Part shown: positions 1 to 6,600 of the stretch, one piece after another | Numbering within the stretch: the first letter of the stretch is position 1 | Layout: every line of letters starts with the position of its first letter | Origin: an uncultured Alphaproteobacteria bacterium | GTDB lineage: Bacteria > Pseudomonadota > Alphaproteobacteria > Rhizobiales > Rhizobiaceae | NCBI GenBank assembly: GCA_929200335.1 | Contig: CAKMZG010000085.1 | Location: 1-7,611, forward strand | Length of the DNA: 7,611 nt | Direction: 5' to 3' | Position numbers and translations under genes: made by a program | The notes under the pieces: model-generated | Told to the model about the DNA's origin: nothing | The model's database searches: none | The model's input: only the letters and a program-made list of their open reading frames with translations

Positions 1-220
1 CTCTCAAGCTGTTCAGGCTGTAATTAATCGCTTGCCAGAGCGTTCAACCAATGGTGGAACCAGTGATGCACGTTTCATTAAAGATTATTGCCCTGTTATT
101 GAATTTGGTTTGGTTGGCAAAACCATGCATCAGGTTGATGAGCGTGTTGCGCTTAGCGATCTTGACCAGCTAACGTCAATATATGCTAAATTCATGGAAC
201 TTTATTTCGCTGAGAAATAA
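1..220 (+). CDS. dapE: Succinyl-diaminopimelate desuccinylase, C-terminal fragment (5' end outside window)
   Basis: DapE is a cytoplasmic, metal-dependent M20-family amidohydrolase. It removes succinate from N-succinyl-LL-2,6-diaminopimelate in the lysine/meso-diaminopimelate pathway that feeds peptidoglycan synthesis. Only the last 72 codons are present; the frame is open from base 2 and stops at TAA 218-220. The tail carries the DapE signature STNGGTSDARF, followed by PVIEFGLVGKTMHQVDERV. The histidine encoded at 128-130 matches the C-terminal metal-ligand histidine of the family (known from the family, not tested here). No upstream start can be assigned because the gene enters from the left edge. 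The 105-bp gap to the next gene lacks a convincing intrinsic terminator, so read-through into that gene is possible. A related M20 peptidase is the only realistic alternative, and the GGTSDARF plus MHQVDE pairing favours DapE. Confidence 0.9.
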   Translation, partial: SQAVQAVINRLPERSTNGGTSDARFIKDYCPVIEFGLVGKTMHQVDERVALSDLDQLTSIYAKFMELYFAEK

Positions 221-225
221 TCTAG

Positions 226-240
226 ATAACAATTTGTTAT
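226..240. repeat. 15-bp perfect palindrome downstream of dapE
   Basis: ATAACAA and TTGTTAT form a 7-bp inverted repeat around a single T, starting five bases after the dapE stop codon. A second short inverted repeat, GTGTTT/AAACAC, lies at 249-254 and 261-266. Neither is followed by a T-tract and both are AT-rich, so they do not look like an intrinsic terminator. The first has the shape of an operator for a dimeric regulator, but no family can be named. It may equally be chance in AT-rich spacer DNA. Confidence 0.3.
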
Positions 241-313
241 GATATAAGGTGTTTTTTGGTAAACACAATCTTAACAATAATAGATTATGTATTGATTGAT
301 ATTTTGTTAATTG

Positions 314-318
314 TGGGG
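314..318 (+). promoter_or_regulatory. Ribosome-binding site deciding a TTG start
   Basis: GGGGA sits 7 bases before the TTG at 326. The longer reading from TTG 311 would place this sequence inside the coding region and has no purine-rich site upstream (the preceding bases are ATTTTGTTAA). The spacing therefore supports initiation at 326. Confidence 0.55.
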
Positions 319-325
319 AACCGAG

Positions 326-1546
326 TTGAGTGCATTTGAACAATTGCTAAGAAAAAGTTTAGCGCAGCAAGGGGCAGGTGATGCTCAAACGCGTGCGAAG
401 GTGTATCAATCTGCACGTGCAGCGCTGTCGCGTTTGTTGGACAAACAAGAAGGCTTGACCCTTGATCAAAAGTCCGCTCAGCTTACTAAGCTTGAGCAAG
501 ATATTAAAAAGCTTGAAGCTGAATATCAATCTGCGCCCCAATCTGCACCTACATCTGTGACTGTGTCTACGCCAACAGCAGCGCCCACACTAACAGCGGC
601 GACCGAGTCTACGCCAATAGCGCCAGCGCCTGTACCAACTGCACCAATAACAGCGCCTACTACTCAATCAAGGGCTCCTATAAGTGCCTCGCCAAATTTA
701 CCCCCTAATTCATCGGCAGGAGTAAAGCCAGTCCCAGCTTTGCAGCCAGATCTAGCAGAGGAGACTGCGCGCTCCAACAGCAAGATTTTTGATACGCAAA
801 ACAAAAAACGTCCCTATGCTAAGTTATTGTTATGGACTACCCTTGCAGCCTTTTTAGCCATTGGCGCATGGTGGACGATTGAGCAACAATTATTTGTGCC
901 TCTATCAGAGCGCGATGGCTCTGTGCCTAATCCTGAGCGCAGCCTAGACAGTGAAGATTTCACACCAGAGCAATCCAATACTTCAAATAATGATACTGCT
1001 GATCAGGTTGTAGAGCCGACAACTTCAAATGATGGGCAAACAGTTAAGGATTTTCCAAAAGTAACGGAAAGCTATCAAACTGATGATAAGGGCTGGATTA
1101 ATTTATTAGACCCCAAAGATCCGCGTGGTATAATTTTAGATGATCGCGGTACAGCAGAAATTTTAAGTGAGAATGGCGAGCAAATATTGCGATTGCGTTC
1201 GTTTAAAATGGACAACACTTCTGATAAGAAAGAGCGCGCGATTAAAATTGAAATTGGTGATGGTCTGGCAAAAGAATTGGCAGGTAAGACTGTAAATGTT
1301 TTAATGATTTTGCGCTCAAGCGATAATGATAAGCACCGCATGTCAGTGGTTTGTGCCTTTGGTGCGCTGGGCCAATGTGGCCGTCGTTGGTATCAAGTGC
1401 TGCCAACGAAACGCAGCATTTTGATTGAGTTTGATTTGCAAAAAGGTGAGTTGCAATCTAACTCGAATTATATTTTGGTCTACACTGATGATCAAAACCA
1501 AGGTAAAGGTGTTGACCTTTATGGCATTAAAGTAATGGCCAAATAA
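326..1546 (+). CDS. Unrecognised single-pass membrane protein with Pro/Ala/Thr-rich linker and periplasmic beta-rich domain
   Basis: I do not recognise a named family and assign no function. The preferred start is TTG at 326, giving 406 residues, because GGGGA at 314-318 is a good ribosome-binding site 7 bases upstream. An in-frame TTG at 311 would add five residues but would bury that site. Residues 1-68 are helical and charged (FEQLLRKSLAQQG, then RAKVYQSARAAL), with a likely short coiled coil at about 46-68. Residues 69-145 form a Pro/Ala/Thr/Ser-rich linker. A basic patch (about 159-166) precedes one membrane helix at about 166-185 (LLLWTTLAAFLAIGAWW). The basic patch predicts an inside N-terminus and an outside C-terminus. 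Residues 190-250 are acidic and disordered-looking. Residues 250-406 alternate hydrophobic strands with turns and resemble a jelly-roll or galactose-binding-like fold (inference). C343 and C351 could form a periplasmic disulfide. Transcription ends at the terminator at 1570-1606. Confidence 0.8.
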   Translation: MSAFEQLLRKSLAQQGAGDAQTRAKVYQSARAALSRLLDKQEGLTLDQKSAQLTKLEQDIKKLEAEYQSAPQSAPTSVTVSTPTAAPTLTAATESTPIAPAPVPTAPITAPTTQSRAPISASPNLPPNSSAGVKPVPALQPDLAEETARSNSKIFDTQNKKRPYAKLLLWTTLAAFLAIGAWWTIEQQLFVPLSERDGSVPNPERSLDSEDFTPEQSNTSNNDTADQVVEPTTSNDGQTVKDFPKVTESYQTDDKGWINLLDPKDPRGIILDDRGTAEILSENGEQILRLRSFKMDNTSDKKERAIKIEIGDGLAKELAGKTVNVLMILRSSDNDKHRMSVVCAFGALGQCGRRWYQVLPTKRSILIEFDLQKGELQSNSNYILVYTDDQNQGKGVDLYGIKVMAK

Positions 1547-1569
1547 TTATAGTTAGATGTTTTAGTTTT

Positions 1570-1606
1570 TATATACCCCAAAATATCTGGGGTATATATT
1601 TGTTTT
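1570..1606 (+). terminator. Rho-independent terminator of the membrane-protein gene
   Basis: TATATACCCCA (1570-1580) pairs perfectly with TGGGGTATATA (1588-1598), an 11-bp stem around a 7-base loop. It is followed by TTTGTTTT and further T-rich sequence. It lies 23 bases after the stop codon of the plus-strand gene, in the 70-bp gap between two convergent genes. On the minus strand the hairpin is followed by an A-rich run (the complement of TTTAGTTTTT) rather than T, so it should terminate mainly plus-strand transcription. I see no separate terminator for ppk2. Confidence 0.85.
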
Positions 1607-1616
1607 TATTATCTAT

Positions 1617-2486
1617 TTACTCACCATTTCCAGTAATGGCATCCATGCCATGACCTAATATATCTGGATCGATGGTGCCGATTTTAGCAAGATCGCGCCC
1701 TGTGTAATCCAGTTTCAATAAAACCTCTTGTATGGCAGCAATTCGTGCGCGACGTTTGTCATTTGAGCGAATGATCGTCCATGGTGCGTGTGCTGTGTGA
1801 GTATGTTCCAGCATTAAATTGCGCATTTTTGTATAGTCATTCCATTTGCCTAGTGCTTTGATGTCGATGGGTGAGAGTTTCCAAATTTTCAAAGGGTTAT
1901 GGCGGCGATCATGAAAACGCTTTAATTGCATTTCCTGGCCAACATTGAGCCAAATTTTAAAAAAGTGAATGCCTTCATCTACAAGCATTTTTTCAAATGC
2001 AGGGGTTTGTTCTAAAAATGCTTGATGTTGTTCTGGCTTGCAAAAGCCCATGACAGGCTCAACGCCTGCACGATTATACCAAGAACGATCAAACATTACC
2101 ATTTCACCAGCCGTTGGAAAATGATCCACATAGCGTTGATAATACCATTGCCCTTGTTCTGTTTCCGTGGGCTTAGATAGCGCCACAGTTCTGGCACGGC
2201 GAGGGTTCATATTCATTTTGAAGTTTGCAATGGTGCCACCTTTACCAGCAGCATCGCGGCCTTCAAAAACTATGATCACACGTTGGTTTTTCTCGTCCAT
2301 CCAGTTTTGAACTTTAATCAGCTCCAATTGAAGGTCGTGCAATTTGCTTTCATAGTCCTTGCGTTTCATGCGTGTTTCATAAGGATAGCCTCCTGAGGAA
2401 AATGCATTGTCCTTAATTTTTACTGGCAATTTTGGATTGTCGAGATCAAAATCAAATGTGCTGTCGTTGAGTTTTATTTCGCTCAT
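1617..2486 (-). CDS. ppk2: Polyphosphate kinase 2 (PPK2 family)
   Basis: PPK2 enzymes transfer phosphate between inorganic polyphosphate and nucleoside diphosphates (or monophosphates, depending on class) in the cytoplasm. The 289-residue protein has a single PPK2 domain, the length expected for one-domain members. The Walker A loop is GRDAAGKGGT at 76-85, with K82 and D78. The Walker B region is MFDRSWYNRAGVEP at 131-144, with D133 and R134. The lid region starts at FHDRR (191-195) and continues through KWNDYTKMRNLMLEHTHT (214-231) and WTIIRSNDKRRARI (236-249). N138 in the Walker B segment is, from memory, the residue type of class I (NDP-phosphorylating) enzymes, whereas class III has Glu there; the class call is tentative. 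The ATG at 2486 is preceded on the minus strand by AAGGGGA four bases away, a strong ribosome-binding site. It is divergent from phoR across 156 bp, which suggests a phosphate-storage role. No Pho box was found in that gap. Confidence 0.93.
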   Translation of the reverse strand: MSEIKLNDSTFDFDLDNPKLPVKIKDNAFSSGGYPYETRMKRKDYESKLHDLQLELIKVQNWMDEKNQRVIIVFEGRDAAGKGGTIANFKMNMNPRRARTVALSKPTETEQGQWYYQRYVDHFPTAGEMVMFDRSWYNRAGVEPVMGFCKPEQHQAFLEQTPAFEKMLVDEGIHFFKIWLNVGQEMQLKRFHDRRHNPLKIWKLSPIDIKALGKWNDYTKMRNLMLEHTHTAHAPWTIIRSNDKRRARIAAIQEVLLKLDYTGRDLAKIGTIDPDILGHGMDAITGNGE

Positions 2487-2642
2487 GAAATCCCCTTATG
2501 GTGTTTAGGCTGTATGATATTTAGTTATAGCATAAACCAATTGTGGCAAAAGAATCTATTGCAATTTTGCTTAAAGTGCACTCTATATTGTTGCCAGTAG
2601 AGGCGTCATCTGCCTAAATCAATTTAAGAATGCTAGAATCTC

Positions 2643-4025
2643 ATGGATAGCGATTTAAATCAGTCTAAGAATAACAATGTGATCAGTAAAATTTATCAGC
2701 GCTTATGGCTGCGTTTGAAGATGCTCCAAGGTGTCTTGGTTGTTGCTATCCTTTTGTTGATTTATTTTGGGTTGATTGGCAAGGTTTCTATCTGGCTGAT
2801 GTTAATTTGCATTGTGGCCTTGATAATATCAGCAGTGTCGATATTTAACCCCTTTAGATTTGAAGAAGAGCAAGCACGATTTTTAAATTCTCACCAAAAT
2901 AGCAAGGTTAGTTCTGCTGCTTTAGGTGCTGCATCCAGTGCTAAAGCTTTGATTGATGCGATTGATGCACCGATATTTGTGATTGATAAAAATTATAAAA
3001 TTCTACATTGCAATGGGGTGGCGGAAAACATATTTTCTGGAGCAACGCTTGGCAGTTATTTTAACATGCAATTTCGCAATCCAGAATTCTTAGCAGCCAT
3101 TGATGAGGTGGTGAAATCAGGGCGTAATCAAAGATTAGAATACCAAACTCACAATCCCAGTGAGAATTGGTATTTGGTTGAAATTGCGCCAATTTCAAAA
3201 TTTTCTATTTATAAAACTGGCGATTCCAATGAATATAATCAAGAACAAGATTATTTTATTATATTCCGCGATATTACCCAAATGCATGCGGTGGAACAAA
3301 TGCGGAGTGATTTTATTGCTAATGCTAGCCATGAATTGCGTACACCGTTAGCCTCTGTTTCTGGTTATATTGATACCCTATTAGGTGCCGCACGTAATGA
3401 TGAAACTGCACGTGAACAATTTTTACAAATCATGCAAAAAGATACAGCACGCATGTCGCGGTTGATTGATGATTTGTTGTCGCTTTCCAGAATCGAAATG
3501 CAACGCAACGTTGTATACACGAATAGAGTTGATTTACAGCAAGTGTTGCAACAGGTTATTGGGACACTGAAACCTGTCGCTAAAGGCTTTGATGTTAAAA
3601 TAAATTTTAAAAATGATAAGCAATTGTATGAAGTTTTGGGGGAATATGATGCTTTGGTTCAGGTTTTTCAAAATTTAATAGAGAATGCATGTAAATATGG
3701 GCAATCTGGCGGCAAAGTGGATGTAAAAATTCGACGTGTTGAGGTAGGGGAAAGCCTCAGCACTAGTGCTGATTATGATGAGGCCAAAAGCTATATAGTA
3801 GTAAGTGTTCAAGATTATGGTTCAGGCATTGCTGAACATCATCTGCCGCGACTTACTGAGCGCTTTTATCGGGTGAGTGTAGAGGCTAGCCGCGCGCATA
3901 AGGGGACAGGGCTTGGGTTGGCAATTGTAAAACACATATTGAATCAGCATCGGGCTGATTTAGATATCACTTCTGAAATGGGTAAAGGTTCCTGCTTTAA
4001 AGTCATATTCCAGCAAAAGATATAA
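2643..4025 (+). CDS. phoR: Phosphate-regulon sensor histidine kinase PhoR
   Basis: PhoR is the inner-membrane histidine kinase that phosphorylates PhoB when phosphate is scarce; its activity is set by the Pst transporter through PhoU. The 460-residue protein has two closely spaced N-terminal membrane helices (about 28-45 and 49-68) with almost no periplasmic loop, typical of PhoR. Next come a PAS domain (about 103-215), the dimerisation/phosphoacceptor helix with SHELRTPLAS at 229-238 (H230), and the ATP-binding domain. That domain has an N box QNLIENACKYG (343-353), a G1 box DYGSGI (391-396), an F box ERFYRV (406-411) and a G2 box GTGLGLAIVKH (421-431). All catalytic motifs are intact. The start at 2643 has only a weak purine-rich site upstream (TTAAGAA), suggesting modest translation. 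Assignment as PhoR rather than another PAS kinase rests on topology and on the pst genes immediately downstream. Confidence 0.93.
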   Translation: MDSDLNQSKNNNVISKIYQRLWLRLKMLQGVLVVAILLLIYFGLIGKVSIWLMLICIVALIISAVSIFNPFRFEEEQARFLNSHQNSKVSSAALGAASSAKALIDAIDAPIFVIDKNYKILHCNGVAENIFSGATLGSYFNMQFRNPEFLAAIDEVVKSGRNQRLEYQTHNPSENWYLVEIAPISKFSIYKTGDSNEYNQEQDYFIIFRDITQMHAVEQMRSDFIANASHELRTPLASVSGYIDTLLGAARNDETAREQFLQIMQKDTARMSRLIDDLLSLSRIEMQRNVVYTNRVDLQQVLQQVIGTLKPVAKGFDVKINFKNDKQLYEVLGEYDALVQVFQNLIENACKYGQSGGKVDVKIRRVEVGESLSTSADYDEAKSYIVVSVQDYGSGIAEHHLPRLTERFYRVSVEASRAHKGTGLGLAIVKHILNQHRADLDITSEMGKGSCFKVIFQQKI

Positions 4026-4075
4026 ATCAAAATGTTAATAAGTGAATAATGATGTTATTTTTCAGTGTTTTATAG

Positions 4076-4115
4076 TGTCATAAAACTGTAATATTGGTGT
4101 CATAAATAGGTAATA
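4076..4115 (+). promoter_or_regulatory. Tandem Pho box (PhoB operator) of the pstS promoter
   Basis: Four 7-bp elements lie exactly 11 bp apart: TGTCATA (4076-4082), TGTAATA (4087-4093), TGTCATA (4098-4104) and GGTAATA (4109-4115). The known Pho box is two direct 7-bp repeats resembling CTGTCAT separated by 4 bp, each pair binding a PhoB dimer. This is therefore two boxes in one continuous helical phase. The array is directly upstream of pstS, about 100 bp before its ATG. Looser repeats further upstream (TGTTATT at 4053, TGTTTTA at 4066) are slightly out of phase. PhoB~P would activate transcription from here under phosphate limitation. A weak candidate -10 element, TAAATA, starts at 4125, nine bases after the last repeat. 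The usual -35 is replaced by the Pho box in such promoters. Confidence 0.88.
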
Positions 4116-4203
4116 ACTCAAGAGTAAATATGGGTCAGATAGGAAGTGCAAAGGGTGCTTCGATTCTAACTGTAAATTTAACTATAGCTTAGCCAAGAAT
4201 GGC

Positions 4204-4209
4204 GAGGAG
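4204..4209 (+). promoter_or_regulatory. Strong ribosome-binding site of pstS
   Basis: GAGGAG lies six bases before the ATG at 4216. It is the strongest Shine-Dalgarno match in the phoR-pst block, in line with the high level of PstS needed as a periplasmic binding protein. It supports 4216 over the internal in-frame ATG at 4231. Confidence 0.7.
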
Positions 4210-4215
4210 TTACTT

Positions 4216-5265
4216 ATGAATTTTATTAAAATGGCGAATGTTGTTAAGATGACTGGTGTTGCACTTGGTGCAATGGTGTGTATTGCAGGTTCTGCACAGG
4301 CTCGTGATCAAATTCAAATTGTTGGATCTTCAACAGTTTTCCCATTTTCAACAACAGTGGCTGAAAAATTTGGTCAAACAACAGATTTTAAAACACCTAT
4401 CGTTGAATCAACTGGTTCTGGTGGTGGCATGAAGTTATTCTGTTCCGGCGCTGGTATAAATACACCGGATATCACGAATTCTTCTCGTCGCATTAAAGAA
4501 AAAGAATTTAAAAAATGTCTAGAAAATGGCGTTACGCCTGTTGAAGTTAAAATTGGTTTTGATGGTATTGTGCTAGCAAATGCAAAATCTGCGCCTCAGA
4601 TGTCTTTATCTTTGAAGCAAATCTTTTCGGCGCTTGCAAAAGAAATTCCAGGCCCTGATGGCAAGTTGATTGCTAACCCAAATAAAAAATGGTCAGATAT
4701 TGATGCATCGCTTCCAGATGTTGAAATTGAGGTGCTTGGCCCGCCACCAACCTCAGGTACGCGTGATGCATTTGTTGAGCTTGCAATGGAAGGCGGAGCA
4801 AAGACATATGATAGTCTTAAAGCGTTAAAATCAGAAGATAAAAAAGCATTTAAAAAAATAGCACATGCTATTCGTGAAGATGGATCTTATATTGATGCTG
4901 GTGAGAATGACAATTTGATCATTCAAAAACTACAAGCAAACCCAAATGCGCTTGGTGTTTTTGGATTTTCATTCTTAGATCAAAATTCGGATAAAGTTCA
5001 AGGTTCTATCGTTGAAGGTGCTGAGCCTGAATTTGAAGAAATTGCAGAGGGTAATTACCCTGTTTCTCGTTCTCTTTTTTTCTATGTAAAAAAAGAGCAT
5101 GTGGGTAAAATTAAAGGCATCGAAGAATACATTGCTGAATTTGTAAAAGAATCAACTTGGGGTGATGAGGGTTACTTGACTGATCGTGGCCTAATTCCAC
5201 TTCCAGAAGAGCAACGTAATTCTGTTGCTGAGCAAGCTAAATCATTGACACCACTTGCTATGTAA
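4216..5265 (+). CDS. pstS: Periplasmic phosphate-binding protein PstS
   Basis: PstS captures inorganic phosphate in the periplasm and delivers it to the PstC-PstA channel. The 349-residue precursor starts with a Sec signal peptide (about 1-29): positive residues, the hydrophobic segment MTGVALGAMVCIAG, then a likely AQA|RD cleavage after residue 29. No lipobox is present (the Cys at 22 is inside the hydrophobic core, not followed by a lipoprotein-type mature start). The phosphate-binding elements are GSSTVFPFS (37-45), ESTGSGGG (64-71), DITNSSRRI (85-93) and PPPTSGTRDAF (176-186). The YPVSRSLFFYV segment (281-291) is also typical of the family. C76 and C101 could form a disulfide. It is the first gene after the tandem Pho box and has a strong ribosome-binding site. 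A 102-bp gap with a perfect stem-loop separates it from pstC, a layout that would allow PstS to be made in excess over the permease. Confidence 0.96.
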   Translation: MNFIKMANVVKMTGVALGAMVCIAGSAQARDQIQIVGSSTVFPFSTTVAEKFGQTTDFKTPIVESTGSGGGMKLFCSGAGINTPDITNSSRRIKEKEFKKCLENGVTPVEVKIGFDGIVLANAKSAPQMSLSLKQIFSALAKEIPGPDGKLIANPNKKWSDIDASLPDVEIEVLGPPPTSGTRDAFVELAMEGGAKTYDSLKALKSEDKKAFKKIAHAIREDGSYIDAGENDNLIIQKLQANPNALGVFGFSFLDQNSDKVQGSIVEGAEPEFEEIAEGNYPVSRSLFFYVKKEHVGKIKGIEEYIAEFVKESTWGDEGYLTDRGLIPLPEEQRNSVAEQAKSLTPLAM

Positions 5266-5271
5266 TGATTA

Positions 5272-5308
5272 ATAATTGTGGCTGGCATGTTCTGTTGGCC
5301 ACAATTAT
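5272..5308 (+). other. Intergenic stem-loop between pstS and pstC
   Basis: ATAATTGTGGC (5272-5282) and GCCACAATTAT (5298-5308) are perfect reverse complements, giving an 11-bp stem with a 15-base loop. It starts six bases after the pstS stop codon. The downstream bases CTTTGGGTATAG contain no proper T-tract, so it is a poor intrinsic terminator. It fits better as an RNA element that blocks 3' exonucleases, or that attenuates partially, so that pstS message outlasts the downstream part. This role is inferred from its position, and the structure is read directly from the sequence. Confidence 0.65.
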
Positions 5309-5325
5309 CTTTGGGTATAGGTCTG

Positions 5326-5349
5326 GCAAATGCAAGATTTTGCAAATGC
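5326..5349 (+). repeat. Direct repeat GCAAATGC in the pstC leader
   Basis: GCAAATGC occurs at 5326-5333 and again at 5342-5349. Between them TGCAA (5331-5335) can pair with TTGCA (5340-5344) around a GATT loop. The pair lies 18 bases before the pstC ATG and ends just upstream of its ribosome-binding site. It may form a small local hairpin; no function can be assigned, and chance is possible. Confidence 0.3.
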
Positions 5350-5367
5350 TAGTTTAAAGGAATAACG

Positions 5368-6600
5368 ATGGCTTTTTTTCCAACAAATTTAACTACGCAA
5401 ATTTTGTTAGCGCTATGTGCCGTTGGGCTGGTTGCTTGGTTTGTTGGGCGTAATAGAGTTTTAAAATTAGCCAATGGTGACCGGTCTCAATTGCATTCTG
5501 GGCCTGCTTATTCTGGCAGTTATCTTTCTATTCTTTCTGTTGTGCCAGCATTTTTTATTTATATGTTTGGCCTGTTTTTCGGAATTAATAAATGGGTGCT
5601 TTGTGCTGTTGCACTTGTCGCTTTGCTTGTTGGGTTCATTTATGGTTATAGCCAACTGGCTGCGCAAAAACGTACCCGCCAGTTTGTTGAGCGGGCTTTA
5701 GTTTGGGCATTGATTTTATGTTCTGCTGTGGCAATTTTAACGACCATCGGCATTGTATTGTCTTTGATATTTGAAAGCTTTCGTTTCTTTCAAAAGGTTT
5801 CTTTTTTTGATTTTCTCTTTGGTTTGCATTGGAGTCCACAAAGTGCCTTTGAAGGCGCAGGCGCTGAGAGCCAAGCAGCCAATTCTAAAGTCTTTGGTGC
5901 GGTTCCCTTATTCGCTGGTACATTGTTAATTACATTTATAGCAATGTTGGTCGCAGCCCCCATAGGCCTAATGGCGGCAATCTATTTATCAGACTATGCG
6001 CATTCTTCTTTTCGCTCTATAGCGAAACCTGTTCTTGAAATTTTGGCTGGTGTTCCAACAGTTGTTTATGGCTTTTTTGCCGCCATTGTAATTGCTCCTG
6101 CAATTCGTAGTTTTGGCGAGAGCGTTGGACTTTCTGTGACTTCAGAATCAGCGCTTGCAACAGGCCTTGTTATGGGAGTGATGATAATTCCGTTTATATC
6201 ATCCCTATCAGATGATATTATTAATGCTGTGCCGCAGAGCCTACGCGATGGTTCATACGGCATTGGCGCAACTAAGTCTGAGACCCTTAAAAAAGTTGTC
6301 TTGCCAGCGGCCTTGCCGGGTCTTGCATCAGCTATGCTTTTGGCGATTAGTCGTGCGGTAGGTGAGACTATGATTGTGGTTATGGCAGCAAGTTTAACTG
6401 CAAATTTAACCGCTAATCCTTTAGAATCTGTAACAACTGTTACAGTGCAAATCGTTGGATTGTTAACGGGTGACCAAGAATTCGATTCAGCTAAAACTTT
6501 GGCTGCTTTCGCATTAGGCTTAACCCTATTTTGTGTAACCCTCGTAATGAATATTTTTGCTTTGCAAATTGTGAAAAAATATAGAGAGCAATATGACTGA
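5368..6600 (+). CDS. pstC: Phosphate ABC transporter permease PstC
   Basis: PstC forms, with PstA, the inner-membrane channel of the high-affinity phosphate importer. The 410-residue protein is about 90 residues longer than the roughly 319-residue E. coli PstC. The extra N-terminus carries about three membrane helices (around 10-27, 53-72 and 76-94) and corresponds to the N-terminal extension seen in many proteobacterial PstC proteins (DUF3708 type). The core has helices near 109-135, 182-207, 222-246, 262-282, 314-340 and 376-400. The cytoplasmic coupling loop that docks on the PstB ATPase is at about 289-319, with SYGIGATKSETLKK, the conserved G300, and VVLPAALPG. SRAVGETM (328-335) is a PstC/PstA family signature. 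The ATG at 5368 follows AAAGGA (5356-5361) by six bases. Its last 8 bases overlap pstA, indicating translational coupling. Confidence 0.95.
   Translation: MAFFPTNLTTQILLALCAVGLVAWFVGRNRVLKLANGDRSQLHSGPAYSGSYLSILSVVPAFFIYMFGLFFGINKWVLCAVALVALLVGFIYGYSQLAAQKRTRQFVERALVWALILCSAVAILTTIGIVLSLIFESFRFFQKVSFFDFLFGLHWSPQSAFEGAGAESQAANSKVFGAVPLFAGTLLITFIAMLVAAPIGLMAAIYLSDYAHSSFRSIAKPVLEILAGVPTVVYGFFAAIVIAPAIRSFGESVGLSVTSESALATGLVMGVMIIPFISSLSDDIINAVPQSLRDGSYGIGATKSETLKKVVLPAALPGLASAMLLAISRAVGETMIVVMAASLTANLTANPLESVTTVTVQIVGLLTGDQEFDSAKTLAAFALGLTLFCVTLVMNIFALQIVKKYREQYD

Noticed and set aside
541..760. Pro/Ala/Thr-rich codon runs considered as a tandem DNA repeat
   Set aside because: The DNA has no regular repeat unit. 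The bias is at the protein level and fits a flexible linker.
1075..1341. Minus-strand open frame inside the unrecognised membrane-protein gene
   Set aside because: It is antisense to the beta-rich domain, has no ribosome-binding site or recognisable motifs, and the plus-strand frame is better supported by start, terminator and domain layout.
2502..2517. Possible Pho box (TGTTTAG, TGTATGA) between ppk2 and phoR
   Set aside because: The two elements start 9 bp apart rather than 11 and match the consensus poorly, unlike the clean array upstream of pstS.
2539..2547. AATTGTGGC shared with the left arm of the pstS-pstC hairpin (5274-5282)
   Set aside because: A 9-base match between two AT-rich intergenic regions is plausible by chance, and the 2539 copy has no inverted partner.
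2559..2589. Possible phoR promoter TTGCAA with TATATT
   Set aside because: The spacing is 19 bp and the match is what AT-rich DNA gives by chance. Candidates for ppk2 on the other strand were no better, so none was listed.
4045..4062. Possible phoR terminator, AATAA/TTATT hairpin followed by TTT
   Set aside because: The 5-bp all-AT stem is too weak to stop transcription. Read-through from phoR into pstS remains possible.
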